A DNA stretch of 64,000 nucleotides, from contig NW_023998415.1 in the NCBI RefSeq assembly GCF_014805625.2, forward strand, positions 50,373,293 to 50,437,292, in the 5' to 3' direction. The notes beneath the pieces were generated by a model. That model had not been told where the DNA came from. It ran no database searches and saw only the letters and a list, made by a program, of their open reading frames with translations. Within the stretch, counting starts at the first letter, position 1; every line of letters begins with the position of its first letter. Position numbers and translations under genes: made by a program. Positions 1 to 11,975 of this stretch are shown piece after piece. The stretch comes from Glossina fuscipes (lineage: Eukaryota; Arthropoda; Insecta; Diptera; Glossinidae).

Positions 1-649
1 TTAGTAGTTAGAATTATTATAAGTGGCTGTGTGTATGCGTGTGTGTGTGTGTGTGTATGTGTGCGATTACTCGCTATATAGTCTGTGGAAGTGAATGAAC
101 TTTTAGTTTAGTTTAAAATATTCTGTTTTGTGATTGGGGAACGAGGGAATTCTGGCGTATACACTAGGAATATTGTTTTTGTTTCTTCTAAATTGCATTC
201 TTGTACACGTACTCTGTTAGGCTAACAGATTCATTATGCAGCCTTTCCTCTATCGCTTTGACATGCATAGGTGAATGATAATGGGTATATGTGCATGCTG
301 TAGCAGTAGTACTTACTGATGGTGATGATGAAGTTGATGATGATGAACTCGATGATGATGAAGTTGATGATGATATTTATAACGATAATGATAACGAGGA
401 TGATAGCGATGAGTTGAGTGCAAAATTGCGCTCTTTAATGGGCCGGTTGTTCAGTAAAATCTCATTCGTCTCCTATTTTGCTCTTTTGAGTCAGAGAGTT
501 GTATATGACATATATATATATATATTCGTTCATCCTAACGTTTGAGTTTAATCATGTTCAATAAAGGTAAGTTCGTGTATGTGAATTTACTATTTTTGCT
601 ACTACCAGCCAACAGGAATTATAGTAGAGATGTCGTTTCAATTGCAACA

Positions 650-722
650 GTTGTAGTAGTAGTCGTAGTCGTAGTCGTAGTAGTAGTAGTTGTAGTAGCA
701 GTAGTAGTACTGGTGGTAGTAG
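650..722. repeat. GTA/GTC trinucleotide repeat
   Basis: Tandem trinucleotides (TAG/TCG/TTG) that translate as poly-Val on one strand and poly-Thr on the other. The open frames here are artefacts of the repeat. Confidence 0.9.
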
Positions 723-791
723 TGTTGATGATGACAGGAGATATATTGTCTCTCGCTCTTTCTATCTTCTTGTCTTTTAGGTATGAAACGA

Positions 792-804
792 AAGTCATTG
801 CACT
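792..804. promoter_or_regulatory. Weaker EcRE-like site AAGTCATTGCACT
   Basis: Inverted half-sites AAGTCA and TGCACT with a one-base spacer; the right half is the same as in the hsp27-type EcRE. It is 111 bases from the IR1 site at 915, so the two could act together. A match this loose can arise by chance. Confidence 0.25.
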
Positions 805-914
805 TTGCAAAAATGAAATGGCACTGGAGAGGAGCTACGGTACTTTCATTGCTGCCTCTGTTTCTGCCACTGCCAATGTTGCAGCAACTGTTTATGCTGC
901 TGTTTGCCTAGTTT

Positions 915-927
915 AGGTCAATGACTT
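915..927. promoter_or_regulatory. EcRE-like IR1 palindrome AGGTCAATGACTT
   Basis: Two inverted nuclear-receptor half-sites, AGGTCA and TGACTT, separated by one base. This is one mismatch from the perfect AGGTCA-N-TGACCT palindrome to which EcR/USP binds best. The left half extended upstream (AGTTTAGGTCA) is also one base from the RORE consensus. It lies in E75 intron 2. Binding is inferred from sequence only. Confidence 0.45.
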
Positions 928-2018
928 TTCGACTTATGTGGTTTTTTATTTCTATACATATATATATAACACACATTTTTCGGCTTTTAGTTTATCTTTA
1001 TAGTTTTTATATATTCTTGATATAATTAAAATTTCCTCAAAAAATGTTAATGGGTTACATTTGAATTAATTAGCAGAAATGTAAACGGGATTCGATCAAA
1101 TATGTGAATATACATAAACTATCCGCCCATCTACACATTTATATATAAACTTTAAAACGAGTGGTTTCCACCCGTAAGTGTTCATATAAAAGATAGATCA
1201 CTAAAAAAACTTTGGCAAAAATTTACAATACACACCATATATTAATTAGAGAATTGCTAGAAAACGATGTGAAAATCCTTTGCAAAAAAGGTAAGGATAA
1301 AATCGAATCCGAATGCCAATGGTTAACAAACAATCTAACCACAATGCGTAATGTGTAAACATTTAATTTCCTAAGCGACGTACCTCATTTTTGGTATCCA
1401 CATAGACCGATAGCATTGAAAACCAGAATTCAAAAATATAAAAGTATTCCGATCCAGTAAAGCTCGAAAGCTTTTATTTTTAGACGTTCGATTTTAAAAT
1501 TGAAGACGCGTTTCTAGGTATACAGAAAAGAGTAAAAGAAATCACAGATTGACATTGTGTCACTCTGCGGCCTTCGAAACCAAAGAAATATTGCAAAGGT
1601 AGACGCTTAATACCACGACATATTTAAACCAACGTATTTAATGCTGATCGGATATATACATAGTTTCTAGAGCTTTCGATATATATTTTTGGCGGATTAT
1701 TATGATTAGCGATAAAGGAAGAGAAGAACGGAAAGAATGAAAAACGAAGCTTGTCTTCCTAAATTATCAATAATAAAGGCATAAAGCGTCTGCTCTTCGT
1801 ATGCTGTGTGGTCTAAAAGTAAAATTATTTAACTTAACCTTAGTTCACGGTTCAAATGGCCACCTAGAGATTCTCATATTCATTCTGGAAAGAACTGCTT
1901 ACCTTTGCAGGTATTTCGTTAGCGTCTTCGTATTTAATCTTATTGCAACGTTTCTCAAAGGGGCATATATTTGAAGCAAAAATAGAAGAATTATTTTTAG
2001 AGAAGAATTAAGGATAAT

Positions 2019-2019
<1 letters not shown>

Positions 2020-2067
<48 letters not shown>

Positions 2068-2120
2068 AGATAGAGATAGATAGATAGAGATAGATATAGA
2101 GAGAGAGGGAGAGAGAGAGT
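2020..2120. repeat. GA/GATA microsatellite
   Basis: A pure (GA)n run of about 40 bases followed by GATA/GAGA mixtures, in E75 intron 2. Such runs can bind GAGA factor. The RORE match at 2132 follows directly. Confidence 0.9.
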
Positions 2121-2131
2121 TGAATAACAAC

Positions 2132-2142
2132 TAATTAGGTCA
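2132..2142 (+). promoter_or_regulatory. RORE consensus match TAATTAGGTCA
   Basis: Exact fit to the monomeric WAWNTRGGTCA element bound by ROR/Rev-erb class receptors, in flies DHR3 and E75 itself. It follows directly after the GA microsatellite in intron 2. One or two such matches are expected by chance in 64 kb of this composition by my rough estimate. Confidence 0.35.
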
Positions 2143-2736
2143 TTTTGTCAAGGGTTGCATACACACGTATGTGTGTGCATCTATTTGTGTTATACTGTTA
2201 TGCCTATAAGTTCGGGTTTTGCTAAGCGCGTGTGTTTGAGATGTTAAAGTGTAATTTATGCGATTTTTTATATAGTTATATATATATAAACTAATTTTCG
2301 TATTTAGGTATGTATATTAAGAGTGGGCTGGTTTTTCTTAACAACTAAGAAGCTTCATAATGCCTGTTTAGGTTCATTTTTCTATCTTGTTGCAATTATG
2401 ATAAATTACAGCAACGGTAGCAGCAGTTATAGTACCAGTAGGAACAGCAACCTTAGTTACAGCAAAATGCTTCAGTTTTGTAGATTTAACATATGACGTC
2501 TATGCCTGTATGCAGTACCGACGCCTTTTGTGCACAGCTGCTGCTTTTGCTCTGTTAAACAAAATTTTAACATAAGTGAATGGCTGCCGCTACAAACAAC
2601 AGAACAACACAAATACATAGAATGTATTATGGCATAGACGGTATAGAGTAAAGCTCACAAATAAACACACACTCTTACGAATTCAAACATATTAGTTTCA
2701 GTTCAGTTGTTTAGCTGGTTGGCTGATTGCAAATAC

Positions 2737-2749
2737 AGTTCATTGCACT
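2737..2749. promoter_or_regulatory. EcRE-like palindrome AGTTCATTGCACT
   Basis: AGTTCA and TGCACT are inverted around one T, like the Drosophila hsp27 EcRE (GTTCA-A-TGCACT) except for the centre base. The 12-mer GTTCATTGCACT recurs at 13039 and 35426 with unrelated flanks. Intron 2. Confidence 0.45.
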
Positions 2750-4646
2750 ATGCCCTCGCCCCAGTTTCAGAGCAGCAACATTAGTTAAAATAGCAGTAGC
2801 CATACTACAAACATACCAACATATAAAAACTATACCACCAGCGCACAAATGTCTATAAATTTTTAACGTTTACTGGTTGTAATATTTTCAATGTATGCAT
2901 AAGATTACTCTTAAGAAAATAAATAAATAAACAAAAATAAAAAAGAATGAAATAACGTCAAAATCGTATCAGTAATGCATGCTTATGAAAAAGGTGATTG
3001 TTCTTGATTTTAAGTGTTTGTGAATATATATATATATATATTTGTATATACATTTTACATACATATATTGGTCAATAAATCCACAGAAATATTATAAGAA
3101 GTTTAATCAACTTGTGAAATTGTTTATTTAGAGGTAAGTCCGTATAAAACAAAAACAAATAAAGACTAAACAAAGGTTTTTTCTTGCTTAAAAAGATGTA
3201 GTACAAACACAATTATAAATTAAAATGAAGACATCTTACAATAAATTAAAAACAAGTTTAAGAGTAAACATTTTCGAGCTTTTCAAGGAGCCAGAGGGCT
3301 AAATAAATAAATTATTTTTTAGTAGAGTTTTTAGAAGAATTCCAATGAAAATTTATTAATTCAAGTAATATTACAGCATGTGCATCTTTGTTATATATTG
3401 AGGAAAGGAACTATGGAAAAACAATTCGAAACGGTGTGAAGTAGTTTTAATGAATAAGGGTACACAAATGCTGTATTGGCATTATATGTTATATTGACAG
3501 TGGCGTCAAGTCTATTTTGCAATTGAATAAGCGATACTCTTCCGATATCTTTCTACTGTTACCTTACATAGTTACCCATCTTTTTGTAGGCATGTTAAGT
3601 ATTCAATATATTAATTTGTACAAAAATATGTATTAGCCCGGTGAAACAAGCAATTGATTGGCATTTTCGCGAGCCTAATGTAAAAATTTTAAGGGAAAAT
3701 TAATCTTTTTCCAAGTTTCATAAAGAGTTTTCGTACATTTTTGTTGTGAACGGCTTTAGTTTTTTCTATTGTTACTATTATAATAATTGTTATCGTTGTT
3801 GCAGTTTTCCTATTTAATAAATATTGTTATCATGTAGTAACAGTATTGTTGTTGTAGCTAGTGCTGTTGCAAATTTACCTCAACCCAATTTAAATACATT
3901 CAACTTCGTACTTGTCAATTATTTTCTATTAAACACCAACACACAATTAAATAAACAAGCACAAAAAAATGTGAAAAAGTTGACAGAATAAGCTTTCGAT
4001 ATGTACAAATTGACGTCATCGGCAAAGTAAAAAAAAAAAAACCAACAAAAATAAAACGGGGCCAAAGCTTTTTTCCCTTGCCTCGCATAAAATTACACAA
4101 AACCATCTAATGGATGTAATGTTACGAGAGAGAAACAAAACTATTCACTAAATGACGGGCAACAAAGTATATTTACCAGAGTAACACAAAATGTTACTAT
4201 TAAGCCTAAATGTAGGCCATGAAATTTTCTGTTAAATATTGTTTTAAAACCAAATCAACAAAAAACGCACACACATATATTAATACAATAATTGAGTATG
4301 AGAGTAGCGCACATCTTCATTTCACCATATAATTCACTCTCTGCTTTTGTCGCTCTTTCTCTTCGGTATTCTTTAATCGTATTATTTGTTGATGCTTTTA
4401 CAGAGCCTTAGTAGTGTGCGTGCGAGTAAATATAGCTAAGTGTGCATTTACGAGTGTTTCTTTTGTACTACTCACATGCTTGGATGCGTGTGCACACGTA
4501 CACAAAATGGTATTATATGTATATAAGTATATATATACATTCACATACACATATATATATGCACATATAACATATATATTTTTTTATATATAGAACAATT
4601 AACAACCCTGCCTGGTCTTAACCTAAATAGAATGTAGTAAGGTTGT

Positions 4647-4674
4647 TGACCTAAATTGTAAAGTGCAACGAACT
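4647..4674. promoter_or_regulatory. Composite RORE plus EcRE-like site
   Basis: TGACCTAAATT (4647-4657) is an exact reverse match to the RORE consensus. Five bases later AGTGCAACGAACT (4662-4674) is an inverted pair, AGTGCA and CGAACT, one base away from the palindrome found at 2737. The closeness of an E75/DHR3-type site to an EcR/USP-type site is suggestive. Function is inferred. Confidence 0.4.
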
Positions 4675-7067
4675 CTCATTTCGAAGCATATTTCATATTA
4701 TTTTTCAATAATTCCATATTTAAAAGAAAGTGTATATACATCCGCAAGCACCAAAACAATGAAAAATGCCCTGCAAAACTGAAAGGAAAAAAACATATAT
4801 TTATAAGTAGATGAAACTTATTATATATAAATATATATATGTGTGTATGTATCTATAAATGTATTTATGTAGTAATGTTATAGTTCTTCATTTTTCAAAA
4901 TTGAAATTCTTAAAATTCAAACCTCACAAAATTTCAGCAAAATATGGAAAGGTACTACGTACTAAATACATTGACATGCATATATTCATACACATTTATA
5001 TAAGAGGCTTATATAAATGCGTGTGGCTGTGTAAAGAGATTTCAAGTGCATTTAAGTTTATTCAACTTCGTGCACAAAAAAGGCACAATTAAGGAGAGAT
5101 GTTTGCACACTCACAATTTCGTATACATGCGATATTCTTCAGAAAATCTGCGCAAAGAAAAGAAGTTTTATTACAAAATACATTTCTACATGTAGGTAAG
5201 CAATAGACCTTGAAACTACTGTAGCTACAAACCGTTTTCATCAGATCTGTTTAATAAAATTCTAAGCCCATAGCTATTCTTTAATTTGAAGTTGAACCGC
5301 ACAGTATAAAATAAATTCAGGATTAGAGGATTAATGGATGCTATATTTATTCAAGAATAGAGAATATTCTCTATTTAGTTATAATTGGAATAAACAAAAG
5401 AAATCAATGCAAACTTTTCTTAATAATAAATGATAGGATGAAAGAGTAGCTAACACTACTCAAATAATAAAAGATAATTTCTTGATTGGCCTAAGCCCTT
5501 GAATGAGTTTATATATAACATCAGCATATCCTTGATTGAATTTCCTAAAATTGAAAATGGTTACGACCTGCTTATTATTACAATAAGAATATATAACATA
5601 TGATGAACAGAATTGGTTTCTGAGTAATTTCTATACCCCGGCAGACGGCAATTTAAAATTTGAGGCCAGGATTTATTAAAAAGTTATACAAAAATTTTTT
5701 GCGAAATGCATTCTATCATCGAGCGGATTAGACGATTGAAAATCTGCCAACTAATTTAATATGAAATGATAAATATATGTTAAAATATATATTCATTCAG
5801 CTTGATTACTCTCTTGGCGTTACTTTAGTGATTTTATTCGTAATCGCATGTCCTTAATACAATCACTGTTAATTTTTTATTCTTTATACTAAGGATGTAA
5901 TGAATGTAAACTTTACCTTTAATTCGCTTCTTTTTTTTTGTTTTTAGTGAACGCTAGTTAATGTGAATTTTTGAAATGGGGGTATATATTGATTCCATAA
6001 TAATCGAAAAATTTCTTCTGAACTTATCGTCTGTGTTTAGCATGCAACCAAGAAGGATCTAAGTGATATGCAATAAAATAATATGCATACACAGCGTGTA
6101 AATACTGATGCAGTTCAAGTGCTTGTGTTGTGCACAATACAACCCTGCAGTCTGCATAAACATAAATCTCTCTTTACGTTTCTTTCTCTTTCTATTTGAA
6201 AGGTATTGAAATGCCTATAAATGCATACGTATGTGCATGTATATTGTTCTCTTTTTTTCCTTCTATAGGTGTAATGTATTCTTCAGCTTATCTCTTTTTT
6301 TTCTTTTTTTTTAGAAACGCTTTGACTTGTTTTTTTTCCAGAACGAATGCTATTAAAGAACCACTACGCTTTGACATTGAACGAGTTCATTCACACTGTG
6401 GGTCTGGTCAATTACCGCGTCGTCGTTATGTACATATATGCATTCGTACTTATATTTATATGTAATGATCTCGTTATTTTTTAGATTGTTGTTATTATTG
6501 TAATTGATGTTGTATGTGTACAAAAATGTAAGAGAAGTGGCAGTGTTACATTAAATTAAATAACAATCATAAAAAAAAGAAAAAAAAAAATAAAAACAAA
6601 AAAAAAAGCGGAGAAACTAAAGACAAAAATATTAAGTATGATAAATCATGGCGGGAGGATGCATTTAAATTCATAGTATTGAGCACTGTAAATAATATAT
6701 AAGAGTAATTGTTCTCAAATATAATTAAGTTGGAAGAAGCGCAGCAAATCAGGAGGTGTTTTACACCAAAAATGGAGTTCAAATTTATCTGGTAATTGAT
6801 GAACGTTATTGGAATCGAAATAATGGCAAATATGCGGAAGTTCAAGTTTGAAAAAACGATACTCAATGTATAATTTACAACAAGTAAAACAAGGTTATCT
6901 TGAACATCGAAAGATCCCGAGATGTAGGAATTAAATAAATAAATTTAGTGTTTGAAAAGGTTTCGAATATAGTATATCCCTATTCATTGATAATGGTGTA
7001 AGAAAATATATCAAACAAAATTCAACTTGACTTAAAATAAGTATACTTGTTACAAACCCCACTAACA

Positions 7068-7246
7068 GAAATATTCACCACCATTATCTATCGACTTTTG
7101 CCCTTCGTCAGGTAGCTTACGAATTCTCTCACAGTAGAGTTTTCAGAGTTCTGAGATGAAGTAGTGATCAACCCATTTACGCACAGATCTGCGGATCTGC
7201 TAGATATAACTACATCGATCCGTACCAGTGGTAATCAGAGGGAGAC
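7068..7246 (-). pseudogene. Mariner transposase relic, C-terminal fragment
   Basis: The minus-strand translation gives SPSDYHW, then, after damage, RKWVDHYF, then KLYCERIRKLPDEGQKSIDN and GGEYF. This follows the C-terminal part of mariner transposases (PSDYHLFRSM, KKWVDxxF, LPxRWxKCIxxxGxYF). Frameshifts separate the blocks. The N-terminal two thirds and clear inverted repeats were not found. Inactive. It lies in E75 intron 2. Confidence 0.8.
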
Positions 7247-8655
7247 AAATTTGCGAAATTAATCGATCATTATAAAGCAACAATTTTTAAGTGAAAGATG
7301 CGTATGCAAAATGCAGGATATACAAAAAGTGGAACATGGCGAAGAGTAAGAAAAACAAAAATTACAAAAGCCTCTGATCGCTTCATCTATGTAAAATTCT
7401 TCGGCCGTCTACTGCTTTTATATCTCTCGTTGAAGCGAGAGAGAAAATTGAAATTCACATAATATAATCAAGGTTATCAAACCTTAAAATGTTTAAAATA
7501 ATAAAATATATAAGACATTATGAATATACATACGTTCATGCGTATATGTGTGTGAACTGACTTCCTGAATTTTTTATCGCTTTACGTGTATATTTATGTA
7601 CCGTCTCACTCTTCTTCTTCTTCTCATTTAATTTTTTTTTTTTTCATCAATCACGTACGCATTAAATTTCATACTTATACGCCAGGCTATTTAAAAAGAT
7701 TTTTTCAAAAAATACATGTATTCATACCTGTGTTTGGATATGAATGGATGTGCGTACATAGTCAGTCTTTAGTAGATTGGTTAATGGGACTTGAGACTTT
7801 AAACAAAAAAAAAAAAAAAACAAATTGTAGCCGAACTTGTTTAGTACAGAGTGTTTCCAGGGTAGCAAGCATAAAACAAGAAAAAGAGAGACGGCGAACA
7901 GATGAATTAGAGTTGAAAACGAAAATTTATTTAACCTTGAACTTCAAAAATTATCTTTTTCTGTCTTGTAGGATTTCGGGGTGAACGCATATATGTGAAA
8001 ATATTAAATTTCGAAAACGAAGAACAAAAAACGTTTTTTAAAAAAGTTTAAAGAGAAGTACTTAGAAAAAAATGTAGAAACCCTATGATGATCAGTATCC
8101 ATGTAAGTATGTACAAATGAATGTATTGGTCATGTTGGTCACACTATTTATAATAAAAGACATATTTGGAAAATGTATAGAAAAATCGATCTTCAAAAGA
8201 GATGAAAGCTATAACAAGAAGGCAAAATCGGTTTTAAAGTGAATCAAGGATGTTATTGTGACAGGAAAAAGAACATATGTACGTAAAAGTAAACAGAAAG
8301 CAAAACGAATACTTGTATACATTCACATTTGTACATATGTGCATAGATACACGCACGCACAAGGGAATGGGGGCAAGCTACTTTTTCAAGGTTAAGTCAT
8401 GTACGCATGTGATATGTATGTAGGATTTAAAAATATATACGATTCCGATATTTATAATTATATACACATGCATAGGTGTGTGTATATAAAGAAAAAGAAG
8501 GATACGAGCCTATTGATTAAGAATACTTATTTTTTAATTTTGATGACCCTGACAAGTAGAAAAACTCTGAAGGCGTTGTGTAAGAGGCAGGGAGAAAGGG
8601 AGGAATATGGCTAGACGAAGTTTTCTGCTCTTTTGTAATGTCACAAAAAATAAAT

Positions 8656-9395
8656 TTAAACAAGTAAAACAGTTCTATTCAGCTGAGACCGAATCTCGTA
8701 TACCAAATACCGGTCATTTTGTCATGCTGATCAGCCATTTGTATTTTTGGGATAAAAAATCTATACACTGTACAATGATGCTCTTTTCACTCTAACTTAA
8801 GAACTATGAATGAAAAAATGTGAAAAACGAAACTAACTATATGTCGATATTTTATAACAATAATTAGGCGTGTTGAATTTTTTCTAATTAAAAGTAATGT
8901 ATCTTCATATATCGACTATGCAGAATAATTGTCAACATTCTGCTTTGCTTAACTTATGAAAGTAGTAAGTAGAAAACTTTAAAAATTTGAGAAAAATGAA
9001 AACGCGATAACTTATAACTTTGTGTGAGCGGGGCCCAGTTTTTCCATTTTGAAACATGAACGATAGCGTTTTACGTAGAATGAATTTGGAGAATTCCAGC
9101 CTTCTGTATCTCGTAATTTATGAGTAATCAGCAAAAATTCAGAAAGTTTTGCTAAGAGAAACTGAGATGCGTTCGGTTAGCGCACTGCTACGGGTGTATC
9201 CTTTCTAAAAATTTGGAGTTAATATATTAATTTTAATCGATCAAAAGAGTATCAACAATACAGACACCCAGCCGGATAGGCATGGTAGGGATCAACATTT
9301 GATCAACAGAATTTGAAGATATATGCGTATTATATATATAAATATATCTTGTAGGGTTTCTGAAGACTCCTTTTGGATGTTGCAAACATTATGAG
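8656..9395 (-). repeat. Interspersed repeat family, copy 1
   Basis: One end (8656-8704) reads CAAGTAAAACAG...TTCAGCTGAGACCGAA...TATACC, the reverse of the dipteran-style terminus 'GGGTATTA...CCGAAGTTAACGTTTTTxCTTGTTT'. The other end (9341-9395) reads TTGTAGGGTTTCTGAAGACT and GTTGCAAAC, the reverse of 'GTTTGTAACAC...GGAGACCCTATAAAGTATAT'. I recognise the pattern from fly genomes but cannot name the element. No coding frame. Confidence 0.55.
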
Positions 9396-9593
9396 GAAAT
9401 GAATATATCCCTTGCTTCGTTGATAGGTATATATATAACCTTGCTTACCCACCATTTTAAATAATACTTAGTTAATAGCAATCATTTCAGTAGCCCAGTC
9501 AGGACTGTTTTCGACTGGTTTGGAAATGTCTACCCGCCATTATTGCTTGTATTTTTGCAATCACTTTTTTAGAAATATATACAATATACTCAC

Positions 9594-9682
9594 CTTGCAG
9601 CCTTCACAAGAATGTACGCCATAATGAAAACCTGAGGCCTTGTCACCGCAAACACGGCACAAAACCGTAGTACCGTCAAATT
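9594..9682 (-). CDS. Eip75B: E75 exon 2: first zinc finger of the DNA-binding domain
   Basis: An 89-base exon that supplies the first C4 zinc finger. It reads [20 protein letters not shown] followed by GVHSCEGCK, giving CxxC-X13-CxxC with the four zinc-binding cysteines intact. The CEGCK part of the P-box, which contacts the DNA half-site, is at the end; the next P-box residue would come from the following exon. The acceptor is a strong pyrimidine tract ending TTTGCAG, and the donor is AAG|GTGAGT in phase 0. With exon 1 it would be residues 381-410. In Drosophila this exon is used by E75A and E75C but not by E75B, which therefore lacks a complete DNA-binding domain. The exon sits alone between introns of about 9 kb and at least 9.6 kb. 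Confidence 0.97.
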
Positions 9683-11382
9683 CTGCAAATATATAAAAAG
9701 AAAAAGAGACGTCTTTTATAAAATTCCTTATATCTTTCTCATATAAGAACACAAAAGGGAAAATATATTAGAGAAACTGTAAATGAAACTATATTTACTT
9801 TTACTATCATTAATAAAATATAAAAGCCACAATAACAGCTACCAATTAACGATAATCTTTCTTTTTATTCATTGTTCCACCATTAGTTTTTTCTTTCTTC
9901 TTTTTGTCTTTTTAGATATATATATATACTTTCTCTTAACATACGAATGTGTTTACTAATACGGGGAAGAAAGTTGAGCAAAGAACGTTAAAGAAACGGA
10001 GAAACGGGGCTCTTCGAAATAGAGGATTACCTCAGAAAGATTACGTAACTTTCTCCGGGGGAGGTGAAGTAAATAACTGGTTATTTTTTCATATGCAACT
10101 AAATGAAAACGTTTTCATTTCTTTTTTGGTGTAATCTCTGTTCGTCCACAAGAAGAAAGTTGAAAACATAAGTATTGAAAAAAAAAAGAAAAGAGCAAAA
10201 AACGCATACAACATTAAAGTGTATTCTGAGCATGAGAACACTGTGGAGATAAGGAAAGCAAAGAAAGCCTTTCTCTTGGATTTTTGTACGAGCGTTTGCT
10301 GTATATGTATTTATGTATTATGTATGTATATATGTATGTAGATACATATAAGTCGACAGATGATCAAGAAAGCAAGCACAGCACACAACTGGTTTTTGTT
10401 CGTTTGTTCGTTTATTTCGATTTCGATTTGCTTTCATGGCATCGTTGAACTTGAAAATTTTCTTATTGTGTAATCATAGTGTCTCTGTGTGGAGTTGTGT
10501 GCGAACGCAAGATGTTACGTGCACTTGTCAATAAACATGTGATGTTCATATATATATATTTTTTTTACATACTAGATATATACGCAGTCGTTGAATGCGA
10601 CCTTAGCGTGGGTGAAATGCATTTCAACCTAAAGTAAGTGAAAAGAAAAAACATATACATATAAAAAAATTTTAATTTGGGACTGTACCTATTTAGGAAA
10701 AGCGTTACATTGTTTATTCATGAAAAAAAATCACTTTCAATTTTTTGTTTAAAATTTTTGTATAAGCTTAACTTTACAAATTTATTACAACGAGACGTTA
10801 AAGTTAATATCACATTTTATTTTTAGGAACTCTTGAAAAGAATAATCATAGCATCGAAATTTTTTTATTTATATATGTTACGCGCAATGCGTTACTAATT
10901 TTCCAAAGCCAGTATAATGTTGAGAGCATCCGCCGTATTTATAGCGAATTCAAAGAAAAAGTCAAAGTCAATTGTTGAACGTTAAATATCAACTTGTTTA
11001 TCTATTTTCTTTATCCTAGTTATGTTTCCAAATGCGTATTGAACTAACCTATGCAAAGGCGAAGCTTAGAAAAACTAGCGAATGTCCTTGAATATTGAAA
11101 AGCAATCTCAAGCAATTTCAATAACAGCTTACTGATTCCTATGTGGATGCTTATATGGCGAAGTGCATTGTCCTCATTGAATCTTTCACGCATCGGAACC
11201 TTGAAATCCGTAGGTTCTCACAATTGAGATTGTTTGTCATTTTAAATTTCGCTCCATTTTTTCTCAGAACAGCTTATATACAATTGGTTTTCCGACAATA
11301 TTCGATAAGTGAAATTTCGACGGCTTTCAAATATGGGGCCATGCACATTCGTACAAAACATTGAAGTACTGAGAAATATCAC

Positions 11383-11600
11383 AATTTTTTAAAGAAAGCT
11401 GCTCTAAAAGATAACACTCATTTTTGTCTGTCTGGATACGTAAGCCAACAGAACTTGAAACTCTGGGGTATCAAAATTTGAAGACAAATAGACGAAAAGA
11501 CTTTCCAATGAATGTTTGGGGCGATTTTACGGCTGTCGTTATAATTGGGCCTTAATTTTTCGAAATACTTTACAGTGAATGGATGGCTTATTGAACGATC
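11383..11600 (+). pseudogene. Tc1/mariner-superfamily transposase relic
   Basis: The plus-strand frame gives NFLKKAALKDNTHFCLSGYV, then SQQNLKLWGIKI and a stop, then (after shifts) VWGDFTAVVIIGP and FFE. This parallels the insect Tc1-like core FFKKIIFSDEAHFWLNGYVN, KQNxRIW, VTVWCGxxxxGIIGPxFF. The acidic SDE catalytic position reads KDN, so the catalytic acid is gone. No terminal repeats recognised. In E75A intron 1, antisense to the gene. Confidence 0.75.
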
Positions 11601-11803
11601 TTGACCAGTCTTCTTTGATCCGGAATCAATGCATGATTTATTGAACCTTTTTCATTTTGAAGTATACTTTAAAGTAATGGAAAATTTTTTACGTTTTGAT
11701 ATGAATAAGTTTACTAATACTAAGTCTTTATTTTGTTTGTTTTTCTTTTATCGCAGCAGTAAGATGCGTGTTATTTATGTGGCCTTGCCTGTATAATATA
11801 TAT

Positions 11804-11975
11804 TCAGCTTTCTTTCAGATACTGTTGGTTGCTGCTATAGAATTTATTCGGTTGAGGAGCAATCATTCCAGTACTTAACATGCTAGAATTCATAGTATGA
11901 TGCTTTGTAATGCGTGTTTGTGGATCTTGCGAGTGACCCACCACAATTGTAATAATACCAAGAATTTTCGGCGGG
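11804..11975 (-). other. Candidate alternative 3' exon in E75A intron 1
   Basis: A minus-strand open frame follows a possible acceptor (TTTTTCAG at 11976-11983) and ends in TGA at 11804. The peptide is rich in Ser, Gln, Asn, Thr and Pro and includes GHSQDPQTRITKHH and NKFYSSNQQYLKES, more protein-like than the surrounding translations. AATAAA lies about 72 bases beyond the stop (11732-11727). Spliced to exon 1 with a phase 1 join, this frame (two leftover bases CC, then CGC...) would not be the one read, so the exon would need a different upstream partner or belong to another transcript. I do not recognise the peptide. It could be chance. Confidence 0.2.

Larger units (their letters stand above)
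1..9593 (-). other. Eip75B: E75 intron 2, 5' part, running off the window
   Basis: Starts at the exon 2 donor GTGAGT. I looked on the minus strand for the second zinc finger and for the E75B-specific first exon and found neither, so the intron continues past position 1. It contains a TG run (~40-60), GATGAT-type repeats (~318-375), a GTA/GTC trinucleotide run (~650-722), a GA microsatellite (2020-2120), TA runs near 3025 and 4510-4590, a mariner relic, one repeat-family copy (8656-9395), and EcRE-like and RORE motifs between 792 and 4674. Confidence 0.8.

Noticed and set aside
291..545. Acidic Asp/Glu-rich open frame
   Set aside because: Translated GAT-type microsatellite with no splice context.
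542..916. Poly-Val frame and its poly-Thr counterpart on the other strand
   Set aside because: Both are translations of the GTA/GTC trinucleotide repeat.
1..9560. Search for the second E75 zinc finger and the E75B first exon
   Set aside because: No minus-strand frame matches either; they should lie outside the window.
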